Source: Alphaproteobacteria bacterium (GTDB lineage: Bacteria > Pseudomonadota > Alphaproteobacteria > CACIAM-22H2). From it: a DNA stretch of 34,432 nt. The stretch is from positions 1 to 34,432 of the forward strand of contig JAEUKZ010000348.1 of the NCBI GenBank assembly GCA_016793045.1, in the 5' to 3' direction. A program made the translations under genes and the position numbers. Shown here one piece after another: positions 25,423 to 34,432 of the stretch (position 1 is the first letter of the stretch; every line of letters starts with the position of its first letter). Below the pieces are notes generated by a model. The model did not search any database and was not told the DNA's origin. It saw only the letters and a program-made list of their open reading frames with translations.

Positions 25423-25453
25423 ACGTCAAAGGGGCGGGATTGCTCCCGCCCCT
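25421..25453 (-). terminator. Intrinsic terminator downstream of ilvC
   Basis: On the minus strand a 10-bp G+C-rich stem (25453-25444 pairing with 25439-25430) encloses the stable GCAA tetraloop and is followed by TTTGACGTTT. It begins about 35 bp past the ilvC stop. The T-tract is interrupted, so termination may be partial. Confidence 0.75.
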
Positions 25454-25487
25454 CTTCCGCGAGCCCGATCGTGTGATCGGCGACGCG

Positions 25488-26573
<1,086 letters not shown>

Positions 26574-27377
26574 TCACACGGCGGTCTGGCGTTCCGGCAG
26601 CCGCTCCAACAGCAGCGGATTGGCGATCGGGCGGCGCGAGGCGACGAAGACGGCGCGCTGGTACTCGATCCCCGGTACCGCAGGCGCCGTCCAGTCCAGC
26701 GGGAATTCCTCGTGCGCCGGCTGGGTGGCGGGAACATAGACGTGGGCGAAATGCTGCTTGAGCTGCGCGAACAGCCAGGGCCGCGTCGGGCGTACGCCGC
26801 GGCCGGTGACCGCCTGGGTCGGCGCCTCGGCCGCCTCCTCTACGTTGCGCATGCCGGCCGCATCGCCGAGCGACACGGCCGTCTCCAGCAGCAGCAGATC
26901 CTGGCAGCGGCCCGCGAGTTGGCCGATCGCCAGCCCGGGGTCGGGAACGTGATAGAGCAGCCCGTAGCAATAGACGATGTCGAACCGTTCGGCGACGTGG
27001 CGGTCGAGGTCCTCGACCGCGCAGGGCAGCAAGGAGCAGCGCGCCGCCGCGCGATAGCCCGAGATGGCCAGCGAGCGCATCATGAACGCGAAGAGATTGC
27101 AGTTCTCCGGTCGCGGTTCGGTCGACAACACCGTGCAGCCGCGGTCGAGAAAGAAGGTCGTATGGTCGGCGATGCCGGCGCCGACTTCGAGGACCGTTCG
27201 ATTGGCGAGGTCGAGCCCCAGCGTCGCCAGATGCTCCTGCCGGCGCTGGTTGTGGCGCAGGTAGTGCGGAGTGCGGAACAGCTCGTAGGCCTTCTGCACG
27301 GCCGACTTTTCGGGCGCCGGCAGTTCGCCGGTGGGCGTGCGGATGCCGCTCCACTGGAAGCCTTGCGACTCGCTCAT
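26574..27377 (-). CDS. SAM-dependent methyltransferase, class I
   Basis: This is a 267-residue class I methyltransferase. Motif I is VLEVGAGIADHT near 61-72, the acidic residue after beta2 is in STEPRPEN near 84-91, and IVYCYGLLYHVPDP corresponds to the motif IV/post-IV region near 136-149. An N-terminal helical stretch (KAYELFRTPHYLRHNQRRQEH) and a C-terminal extension flank the Rossmann core. The substrate is not evident; similar domains methylate small molecules, glycans or lipids. The ATG at 27377 has GAGGATGA upstream and starts 4 bp after the LysE-family stop, so these two genes are coupled. The position between a metabolite exporter and ilvC is unusual. Confidence 0.85.
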   Translation of the reverse strand: MSESQGFQWSGIRTPTGELPAPEKSAVQKAYELFRTPHYLRHNQRRQEHLATLGLDLANRTVLEVGAGIADHTTFFLDRGCTVLSTEPRPENCNLFAFMMRSLAISGYRAAARCSLLPCAVEDLDRHVAERFDIVYCYGLLYHVPDPGLAIGQLAGRCQDLLLLETAVSLGDAAGMRNVEEAAEAPTQAVTGRGVRPTRPWLFAQLKQHFAHVYVPATQPAHEEFPLDWTAPAVPGIEYQRAVFVASRRPIANPLLLERLPERQTAV

Positions 27378-27381
27378 CGGA

Positions 27382-28005
27382 TCATCCTCTGTCGAGCACG
27401 AGTTTGAGGCCGAGCGCCCCGAGCACGCCTGCGACGGCGCGGTCGAGCCAGACCTTGATGGACGCGTAGACGCGGCGCACCGGCGCCGCCGAGAAGGACA
27501 GGGCGAGCGTCGTATACCACAGCGTCTCGTTGAACAGCACGATCGCGAGAGTCGCCGCCCACACCCAGGCCGGCGCATGCGCCGGCAGCAGGGCGACGAA
27601 GACGCTGCCGAAGAAGACGACGACCTTGGGGTTTGAGAGCTGCGACAGCAGCGCGACCACGAAGGCGCGCAGAGGGTCGCGCGTGGCGCCGCCCTTCATA
27701 TCGACCGTGATCGGTGCGCGCGCGCCGCGCCACACCATCACGGCGATGTAGATCAGGTAGAGCCCGCCGAGGAACTGGATCGCGCGATAGAGCCAGGCGA
27801 GTTCGGCGAACAGCAGCGCCAGGCCGAAGATCGCAGCCGCCGCCCAGATCCAGGCACCGAGCACCATGCCCGCCGCCGCGGCAAGGCCGGCGCGGCGCGA
27901 GCCCGCAACCGCGATGCGTGCGACCAGGACGAAGCTCGGCCCCGGACTGATCGCGGCGAGCAGATTGGCGGCAGCGATGCCGAGCAGCGGCAGCATGTAT
28001 TCCAT
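27382..28005 (-). CDS. LysE/RhtB-family amino acid exporter (second copy)
   Basis: This is a 207-residue LysE/RhtB-family exporter with about six membrane segments. The N-terminal LLAAISPGPSFVLVARIAVA carries the conserved PGP motif. LSQLSNPKVVVFFGSVF near 117-133 is the family N-P-K motif, and ALGLKLVLDRG forms the usual C-terminus. The ATG at 28005 has GGGGAGG upstream. It differs clearly from the LysE-family gene at 10932, so it is not a recent duplicate. It lies 20 bp after an exported hydrolase gene and 4 bp before a methyltransferase gene. Location inside the branched-chain amino acid cluster makes an amino acid or derivative a reasonable but unproven substrate. Confidence 0.9.
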   Translation of the reverse strand: MEYMLPLLGIAAANLLAAISPGPSFVLVARIAVAGSRRAGLAAAAGMVLGAWIWAAAAIFGLALLFAELAWLYRAIQFLGGLYLIYIAVMVWRGARAPITVDMKGGATRDPLRAFVVALLSQLSNPKVVVFFGSVFVALLPAHAPAWVWAATLAIVLFNETLWYTTLALSFSAAPVRRVYASIKVWLDRAVAGVLGALGLKLVLDRG

Positions 28006-28025
28006 CGGCGTTCCTCCCCTGGATG

Positions 28026-28862
28026 TCAGCGCCGGTCGATCCAGCCGGCGATGGCGGCGACGACCTCCGCCTCGATGCCGTAAAAACTGTGTGCGCCGTA
28101 GAGGCCGCAAGTTCCCGCCTCAGGCGACGCCGCACTGCTGACCAGCAGCATGTCCTGGCGCGGCGCGCCGGACAGCTGGAAGCGCAGCGCCTGGGCGCCG
28201 GCGAGCGGCGTGCACGCATCGAGCCTGTTGTGCACGAGCAAGGTCGGCACGCGGATATCCGCAAGGCTCGGTCCATGCGTCGCGATGATCGGGCGCGCCA
28301 CCGAGGCCGTCAGCACGATGCCGTCCGGCCCGCGCGTCGGCGGCAGCAGCGCCGCCGCATAAGCCGCCGAACGCGTGCCGTTGCTGCTGCCCACCAGCCA
28401 CACCGGCAAATCGGCCGCGCGACGACGGACGTCGGCGATCACCGCCGCGAGATCGGCGAGATGCTCCGGCGTGTTGCGGAACGCGGTCGGCATGCCGCCG
28501 CGCAGATCGGACGGCACCTCGACCAAGACCGTATAGGCGCCACGGTCGCGGAACAGCGGACTCGATCGAACGAGGAAACTGCCGTCGCGCGTCCATGCGG
28601 CGTCGGCATTGGCGGGAATGCCGGTCACGCCATTGCCGCCGACCAGGAGGACTGCGGCAAACGATGGCCGACCGGGCGGAACGAGGGTCAGCATACGAAC
28701 GGTGACGCCGGGCCGGGTCGGCAGATCAGCGACGAACGCACTGCCAGGCGCCTGCGCGCTTGCCGGCGCGCCCGCCACGATCAGACCGACCACGAATGCG
28801 ACGCATGCCGCCGCGTGCATCAGCCGCAGTCCGCACATCGACATCCACCGGGCGTCATTCAT
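28026..28862 (-). CDS. Exported alpha/beta-hydrolase, paralogue 1
   Basis: This is a 278-residue secreted hydrolase. A signal peptide with hydrophobic core near 16-33 ends in ASAQA. The alpha/beta-hydrolase triad can be read as Ser160 (GSSNG), Asp215 (VHNRLDACTP) and His258 (YGAHSF). It shares long stretches with its neighbour at 28878-29702: VADLPTRPGVT near the N-terminus, AAVLLVGGNG, AAW-R-G-FL-R, and the SNGT after the nucleophile. Two Cys (217 and 252) match Cys210 and Cys247 of the paralogue and may form a disulfide. The start is uncertain: ATG codons also occur at 28844, 28838 and 28820, and none has a strong ribosome-binding site. Substrate unknown. Confidence 0.82.
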   Translation of the reverse strand: MNDARWMSMCGLRLMHAAACVAFVVGLIVAGAPASAQAPGSAFVADLPTRPGVTVRMLTLVPPGRPSFAAVLLVGGNGVTGIPANADAAWTRDGSFLVRSSPLFRDRGAYTVLVEVPSDLRGGMPTAFRNTPEHLADLAAVIADVRRRAADLPVWLVGSSNGTRSAAYAAALLPPTRGPDGIVLTASVARPIIATHGPSLADIRVPTLLVHNRLDACTPLAGAQALRFQLSGAPRQDMLLVSSAASPEAGTCGLYGAHSFYGIEAEVVAAIAGWIDRR

Positions 28863-28877
28863 GTCGCGATGTCCGGC

Positions 28878-29702
28878 TCAGTTCCCCGCGGCCATCCATT
28901 CCACCATGGCATCGACGGCCTGCGCCTCGACACCGAGGAAGCCATGGGGAGCCAGCGGTTCGCAAGGCCCGGAGCGCGGCGCGTCGCCGCCTGCGACGGC
29001 CACGACATCGACGCGCGAAGCGCCCGACAGGCGGCGGCGCAACAACTCCGCCCCGGCAAACGGCGAGGCATAGCAGGCGTCGTCGCGGTGATGGAGGAGC
29101 AGCGTCGGAACGCGGATGTTCGCGAGCGCGACATCGTTCACCGTCAGGGCGCCACTTTCGCGGCCGACGCGCCCGATGCGCGTCACCGTCGCACTGAGCA
29201 CCACGCCGTCGACCGTACCGGGCGGCAGCTGGGCCGCGGCGCTCGCGGCCGACAGGGTCCCGTTACTGGTGCCGATCAGCCACACCCGTGTGACGCCCCA
29301 GCGCCGCCGTGCCTCGGCCGCCATCGCGCCGAGATCCGCCGCGTGCGCCGCCGACAAGCGCCAGTTGCCGAGGCCGTCGCGATGGTCGGACGGCGGGCCG
29401 ACGACGATTGCCAGGATGCCTCGCTGGCGCAGCAGTTCTCGAGCGCGAAGAAGAAAATTGCCATTGCGGGCCCAGGCCGCGCTGCCGCGATCGGGGATCG
29501 ACAGCGCTCCGTTTCCGCCGACAAGCAGGACCGCGGCGACGGTCGGCCGACGGTCCGGTTCGACCGCCAGATAGCGCATCGTCACCCCGGGCCGGGTCGG
29601 CAGGTCGGCGACCACGCCGTCCGCCCTGCCCTGCGCCGAAGCCGCCGGCGCGCCGGCCAGGATCGCGACGATCACCGCGGCGCCGAGCGCCGGCGCGATC
29701 AC
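28878..29702 (-). CDS. Exported alpha/beta-hydrolase, paralogue 2
   Basis: This is a 274-residue secreted alpha/beta-hydrolase, a tandem paralogue of the product of 28026-28862. The signal peptide (hydrophobic 4-20) ends at ASAQG. The triad is Ser146 (GTSNG), Asp208 (HHRDDAC) and His253 (APHGF), and the conserved cysteines are Cys210 and Cys247. The start is a GTG at 29702 that overlaps the ilvN stop codon (GTGA), which ties its translation to ilvN. The frame is open far upstream through ilvN and ilvB, but only this start places the signal peptide at the N-terminus. The paralogue follows after 15 bp. No known link exists between this type of enzyme and branched-chain amino acid synthesis. Confidence 0.83.
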   Translation of the reverse strand: MIAPALGAAVIVAILAGAPAASAQGRADGVVADLPTRPGVTMRYLAVEPDRRPTVAAVLLVGGNGALSIPDRGSAAWARNGNFLLRARELLRQRGILAIVVGPPSDHRDGLGNWRLSAAHAADLGAMAAEARRRWGVTRVWLIGTSNGTLSAASAAAQLPPGTVDGVVLSATVTRIGRVGRESGALTVNDVALANIRVPTLLLHHRDDACYASPFAGAELLRRRLSGASRVDVVAVAGGDAPRSGPCEPLAPHGFLGVEAQAVDAMVEWMAAGN

Positions 29703-30211
29703 AGCCCCTGGCCGCCGCGCGCGATCGCGACGACGCCGGTCCGGCTCACCTCGACGAGGCCGAGCGGCTCCATCAGGGCGATGAAGGCGTTGATCTTGTC
29801 GGTCGACCCCGTGACCTCGAAGACGAAGGACTTGATCGTCGAGTCGACCGCCCGGGCGCGGAAGATGTCGGCAATGCGCAGCGATTCCACGCGCTTCTCG
29901 CCGGTCGCGGCAACCTTGACCAGCGCAAGCTCGCGTTCGACCGCCGGCCCGCCGAGGGTGAGGTCGCAGACCTTGTGGACCGGCACGAGGCGATCGAGCT
30001 GCGCCTTGATCTGCTCGATCACCATCGGGGTCCCCGTGGTGACGATGGTGATGCGAGAGAGATGCGCATGCGCATCGGTCTCGGAGACGGTCAGGCTTTC
30101 GATGTTGTAGCCGCGGCCGGAGAACAGCCCGACGACACGGGCGAGGATGCCCGGCTCGTTGTCGACCAGGACGGCGATGGTGTGGCGTGCGGTGGGTTGC
30201 GGTTGGGTCAT
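29699..30211 (-). CDS. ilvN: Acetolactate synthase small (regulatory) subunit
   Basis: This is a 170-residue regulatory subunit of acetohydroxyacid synthase, which stimulates the catalytic subunit and confers valine feedback inhibition. The N-terminal ACT domain holds the valine-site segment NEPGILARVVGLFSGRGYNI (18-37), followed by the second ACT-like domain (ELALVKV near 94-100) and the conserved C-terminal region around ARAVDSTIKSFVFEVTGS. The ATG at 30211 starts right before the ACT domain; the frame runs on to 30277 without support. It lies 129 bp after ilvB. Its stop overlaps the GTG of an exported hydrolase gene. Size and motifs fit the long-form (IlvH-like) subunits. Confidence 0.97.
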   Translation of the reverse strand: MTQPQPTARHTIAVLVDNEPGILARVVGLFSGRGYNIESLTVSETDAHAHLSRITIVTTGTPMVIEQIKAQLDRLVPVHKVCDLTLGGPAVERELALVKVAATGEKRVESLRIADIFRARAVDSTIKSFVFEVTGSTDKINAFIALMEPLGLVEVSRTGVVAIARGGQGL

Positions 30212-30232
30212 CGATCGGAACCAGACTGGAGG

Positions 30233-30268
30233 GCCGAGCGGGGCTCGGCGGAGCCGGGAGCGCCCCGG
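30233..30268. repeat. Short stem-loops in the ilvB-ilvN gap
   Basis: The 129-bp gap between ilvB and ilvN holds a 7-bp stem (30233-30239 with 30243-30249, 3-nt loop) and, next to it, a 5-6-bp stem around 30253-30269. They may stabilise or process the ilvBN transcript. In DNA this G+C-rich such stems can also occur by chance. Confidence 0.3.
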
Positions 30269-30340
30269 CCCCGACATGGGGTGGAGAAACGGCGCCGCGT
30301 CCGGCGCTCAGCGACGAGGGCCGACGCGGCGCGGCGACGC

Positions 30341-32143
<1,803 letters not shown>

Positions 32144-32164
32144 GGCGAATCGCTCTCGGGTTGA

Positions 32165-32188
32165 GCGGCGCTGCACAAAGAGCGCCGC
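32165..32188 (-). promoter_or_regulatory. Hairpin in the ilvB leader
   Basis: GCGGCGCT (32165-32172) and AGCGCCGC (32181-32188) form a perfect 8-bp stem with an 8-nt A+C-rich loop. It lies between the candidate -10 box and the ilvB start. No separate leader peptide is visible: the only GTG in the leader is in frame with ilvB. It may tune translation or mRNA stability. Confidence 0.35.
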
Positions 32189-32198
32189 GGGGCCGGAC

Positions 32199-32227
32199 AA
32201 ACTAGACGGATCGACTCCGGGGGTCAA
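32199..32227 (-). promoter_or_regulatory. Candidate promoter of ilvB overlapping the miaA stop
   Basis: On the minus strand, TTGACC (32227-32222, five of six -35 matches) and TAGTTT (32204-32199, three of six -10 matches) are separated by 17 bp. The -35 box covers the miaA stop codon. It would drive the ilvB-ilvN block independently of miaA, starting about 50 nt before the ATG. Confidence 0.45.
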
Positions 32228-33195
32228 CAGGTCAATCTAATAAACGAACCAATTTCACCTGCGATTCTTTCCGAATATTGCGCGTCCCATTGCCGCGCCG
32301 CGGGCAGCTGGTGGCGGAAGAAGGTGCGCTGGCGCTTGGCGTAGCGCTGAGTCGCGACGACGAAGCGGGCAAGCGCGCCCTGGCGATCGCATTCGCCGCG
32401 GAGATGCGCGGCGAGTTCGGGCACCCCCACCGCCTTCATCACCGGCAGCGCGGGGTCAAGGCCGCGCGCGAGCAGCGCACGCACCTCGCCAAGGGCGCCT
32501 GCCTCGATCATGGCCGCGCAGCGCGCGGCGATGACCGGGCGCGCGATCTCGGCCGGCGGAATCAGCTTGAGCACCATGAAGGCGAGCCCAGGCGGCGGCG
32601 TCCCCTGCGCCTGGAACGCCGCCAGCGAGCGCCCGGTGGCGCGCCGCACCTCGAGCGCGCGCGAAACGCGCTGCGCATCCGCCGGCCCGAGCCGCGCGGC
32701 CATCGCCGGATCGAGCGCCGCCAGTTCCGCGTGAAGCGCGGCGACACCGTCGCGCGCAAGGCGGGCGCGGACATCGGCGCGGATCGCGTCCGGCACCTCG
32801 GGCGTCGGCGCGATGCCCTCGATCAGCGCCTTGAGGTACATGCCGGTGCCGCCGACCAGCACAGGAAGCCGGCCCGAGTCGTGCGCCGCCGCGATCTCCG
32901 CCAGCGCCATGTCGCGCCAGCGGCCCGCGCTGCACGGATCGGCGCCGTCGAGCACGCCGTAGAGCCGGTGCGGCGCCGCGCCGCTCTCCGCTTCCGACGG
33001 ACGCGCGGTGAGGATCGCAAGGTCGCGATAGACCTGCAGCGCGTCGGCGTTGATCACCGTCGCCGGCCGCTCGTGCGCGATCGCCAGCGCCGCCGCCGAC
33101 TTGCCGCTCGCGGTGGGTCCCGCGACGACGAGCACCTTGCGCCCGGCCGCCGCGCCAACCAATATCCCGCGCCTCTCCCGCAAGCTGGCGTCCAT
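32224..33195 (-). CDS. miaA: tRNA dimethylallyltransferase
   Basis: MiaA transfers a dimethylallyl group to A37 of tRNAs that read codons starting with U. The 323-residue product has the P-loop GPTASGKS at 26-33, the substrate-binding INADALQVYRDL (48-59), a form of the family DS-Q-VYR motif, LVGGTGMYLKALIEG near 105, and the C-terminal YAKRQRTFFRHQ motif that contacts tRNA. The ATG at 33195 has AGGAC about 8 bp upstream, inside the serB coding region. The frame continues upstream within serB antisense, which is rejected. Its start codon overlaps the serB start codon on the other strand. Confidence 0.96.
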   Translation of the reverse strand: MDASLRERRGILVGAAAGRKVLVVAGPTASGKSAAALAIAHERPATVINADALQVYRDLAILTARPSEAESGAAPHRLYGVLDGADPCSAGRWRDMALAEIAAAHDSGRLPVLVGGTGMYLKALIEGIAPTPEVPDAIRADVRARLARDGVAALHAELAALDPAMAARLGPADAQRVSRALEVRRATGRSLAAFQAQGTPPPGLAFMVLKLIPPAEIARPVIAARCAAMIEAGALGEVRALLARGLDPALPVMKAVGVPELAAHLRGECDRQGALARFVVATQRYAKRQRTFFRHQLPAARQWDAQYSERIAGEIGSFIRLTC

Positions 33196-34066
33196 GTCCC
33201 ACGTCCTGGTGCTCACGACCGATCCGGCCGCGCCGTCGCTCGACGATAGCATCGTCGCGCGCGCGACGAGCGGGCTGATCGGGGCGCAGGCGCCGCGCTG
33301 GCTCGCCCCCGGCCTCGCCTGCGAGATCGACTGCGCCTCGGGCGTCATCGCCGCCATCCGCGCCGCGCTCGCCGGCACCGGCGTCGACGCCAACCTGCTG
33401 CCCCGGGCCAGCCGCCGCAAGCGACTGCTCGTCGCCGACATGGAATCGACGCTGATCGAGAACGAGATGATCGACGACCTCGCGGCGATGATCGGCATCG
33501 GCGCCGAGGTCGCCGAGATCACCCGGCGCACGATGAACGGGGAACTCGACTTCAAGGACTCGATCCGCGAGCGCGTCGCGCTGCTCGCCGGCATGCCGGC
33601 CGAGCGGATGGAGGAGGCGGCGACGCAGATCCGCCTGATGCCGGGCGCCGAGACGCTGATCCGCACGATGCGCGCGCACGGCGCCTACACCGCGATCGTC
33701 TCCGGCGGGTTCCGCATCTTCACAAGGCAGGTGCGCGAACGTCTCGCGATCGACGAGGACGAGGCCAACGACCTCGAGATCGCCGCCGGGGCGCTCACCG
33801 GCGAGGTGCGCGAACCGGTGCTCGACCGCAACGCCAAGGAGCGCGCGCTCGTCCGCATCGCGGCCGCCCGCGGCCTGTCGACCGACGAGGCGGTGACGGT
33901 CGGCGACGGCGCCAACGACGTGGCAATGCTCGCGCGCGCCGGGCTCGGCGTCGCGTTCCGCGCCAAGCCGGCGGTCGCGGCGCAGGTGCCGGTGCGCATC
34001 GACCACGGCGACCTGACGGCGCTGCTCTATCTCCAGGGCTATCGGGCGGAGGCGTTCGCGCGCTGA
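33194..34066 (+). CDS. serB: Phosphoserine phosphatase
   Basis: SerB dephosphorylates O-phosphoserine in the last step of serine synthesis. The 290-residue product has the alphaproteobacterial layout: an N-terminal ACT-like segment to about 70 and a HAD phosphatase domain. Motif I reads VADMESTLIENE (80-91), with nucleophile Asp82 but Glu84 at the acid/base position that is normally Asp. Motif II is SGGF (170-173). Lys215 is motif III, and GDGANDVAM (237-245) is motif IV. The ATG at 33194 matches homologue length but lacks a clear ribosome-binding site and overlaps the divergent miaA start (shared CATG). The gene ends 12 bp from the convergent PilZ gene. Confidence 0.94.
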   Translation: MSHVLVLTTDPAAPSLDDSIVARATSGLIGAQAPRWLAPGLACEIDCASGVIAAIRAALAGTGVDANLLPRASRRKRLLVADMESTLIENEMIDDLAAMIGIGAEVAEITRRTMNGELDFKDSIRERVALLAGMPAERMEEAATQIRLMPGAETLIRTMRAHGAYTAIVSGGFRIFTRQVRERLAIDEDEANDLEIAAGALTGEVREPVLDRNAKERALVRIAAARGLSTDEAVTVGDGANDVAMLARAGLGVAFRAKPAVAAQVPVRIDHGDLTALLYLQGYRAEAFAR

Positions 34067-34078
34067 CCGTGCGCCGGA

Positions 34079-34411
34079 TCAGGTCGCGGTCGACGCGCGC
34101 TGCAGGGCGGCGCGCGCGGCGTCGAGGAACTGCAGGCCCATGTGCGGAGCCTGCACCCAGACGACGCGGGCGTGGAACTTGCCGAAGTTCTCGATGTGCA
34201 GGGTCACGACGGTCCAGGGCCGGAACGTCTCCGCGCACTCGACCTTCGCGCCGCCGACCGAGATGTCGCGCACCGTGCAGGCGAGGTCCTTGGGCCCCGA
34301 GGTGACACGGCCGGGCCAGCCGACCTGCTGGCGCGGATGCGCCCGGCGCTCGCTGCGGTCAACGACGGGCTTGGCGTCGGTTTCGATCGTGGCCAAAAGG
34401 GCGCGCTCCAC
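34079..34411 (-). CDS. PilZ-domain protein, possibly running off the window
   Basis: This small protein of 110 residues as drawn consists of one PilZ domain. The cyclic-di-GMP-binding motifs are visible: the RxxxR segment in SERRAHPRQQ near 20-29 and the D-x-S-x-x-G motif DISVGG near 49-54. The C-terminal HMGLQFLD matches the usual end of the barrel. Single PilZ proteins act as c-di-GMP-dependent adaptors for motility, polysaccharide or surface functions; the partner here is unknown. The displayed start is a GTG at 34411 without a good ribosome-binding site. The frame stays open to the window edge at 34432, so the true start may be outside. Confidence 0.85.
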   Translation of the reverse strand: MERALLATIETDAKPVVDRSERRAHPRQQVGWPGRVTSGPKDLACTVRDISVGGAKVECAETFRPWTVVTLHIENFGKFHARVVWVQAPHMGLQFLDAARAALQRASTAT

Positions 34412-34432
34412 AGAGGCAAAATCCGTTGCACC

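Noticed and set aside
32144-32227. An earlier ilvB start at 32227
   Set aside because: It would add about 28 residues absent from the family, overlap the miaA end and lack a ribosome-binding site. The candidate -35 box also covers it.

Overview
The window is very G+C-rich and densely packed with genes. It looks like a free-living alphaproteobacterium, probably Rhodospirillales-like. The gene content supports this: a mreB-mreC-mreD-mrdA-rodA cluster, a membrane-anchored Tim44-like protein, short class I ketol-acid reductoisomerase, a serB/miaA/ilvB/ilvN/ilvC neighbourhood, and TRAP and oligopeptide-type importers with Tat-exported binding proteins. The exact taxon is inference.

Layout. (1) 1-5539, minus strand: the rod-shape elongasome operon mreB > mreC > mreD > mrdA (PBP2) > rodA, with overlapping or near-touching genes and a good sigma70-like promoter about 185 bp upstream of mreB. 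(2) 5540-12357: accessory genes. These are a Tat-exported metallo-beta-lactamase-fold hydrolase, a Tim44-like protein, a LysR regulator divergent from a TauE/SafE exporter across a phased operator-like repeat, a transsulfuration-type PLP enzyme, a LysE-family exporter and an SDR. (3) 12367-17429: an amidase divergent from an oligopeptide/dipeptide-type ABC importer (binding protein and two permeases, no ATPase in view). (4) 17426-23021, minus strand: a seven-gene TRAP operon (binding protein, DctQ, DctM, cupin, epimerase/dehydratase-like protein, FCD-type GntR regulator, SDR). It is preceded by a perfect 24-bp palindrome that is probably the regulator's operator. (5) 23168-25336, minus strand: a lone 722-residue protein joining a papain-like cysteine peptidase domain to an alpha/beta-hydrolase domain, with its own candidate promoter just beyond the ilvC terminator. 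(6) 25421-33195, minus strand: miaA > ilvB > ilvN, then four inserted genes (two paralogous exported hydrolases, a LysE-family exporter, a methyltransferase), then ilvC and a terminator with a GCAA tetraloop. (7) 33194-34432: serB, whose start codon overlaps the divergent miaA start codon, then a convergent PilZ-domain gene at the right edge.

How the genes fit together. The two ends are housekeeping blocks (cell elongation; branched-chain amino acid, serine and tRNA modification functions). The middle 20 kb looks like accessory transport and catabolism modules, each with its own regulator. The items most worth following up are the peptidase-hydrolase fusion, the four-gene cassette interrupting the ilv operon with its duplicated exported hydrolases, the two operator-like DNA elements, the overlapping divergent start codons of serB and miaA, and acidic-residue swaps in the active-site motifs of SerB and IlvB. 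I see no tRNA or rRNA genes, CRISPR arrays, insertion sequences or phage genes.
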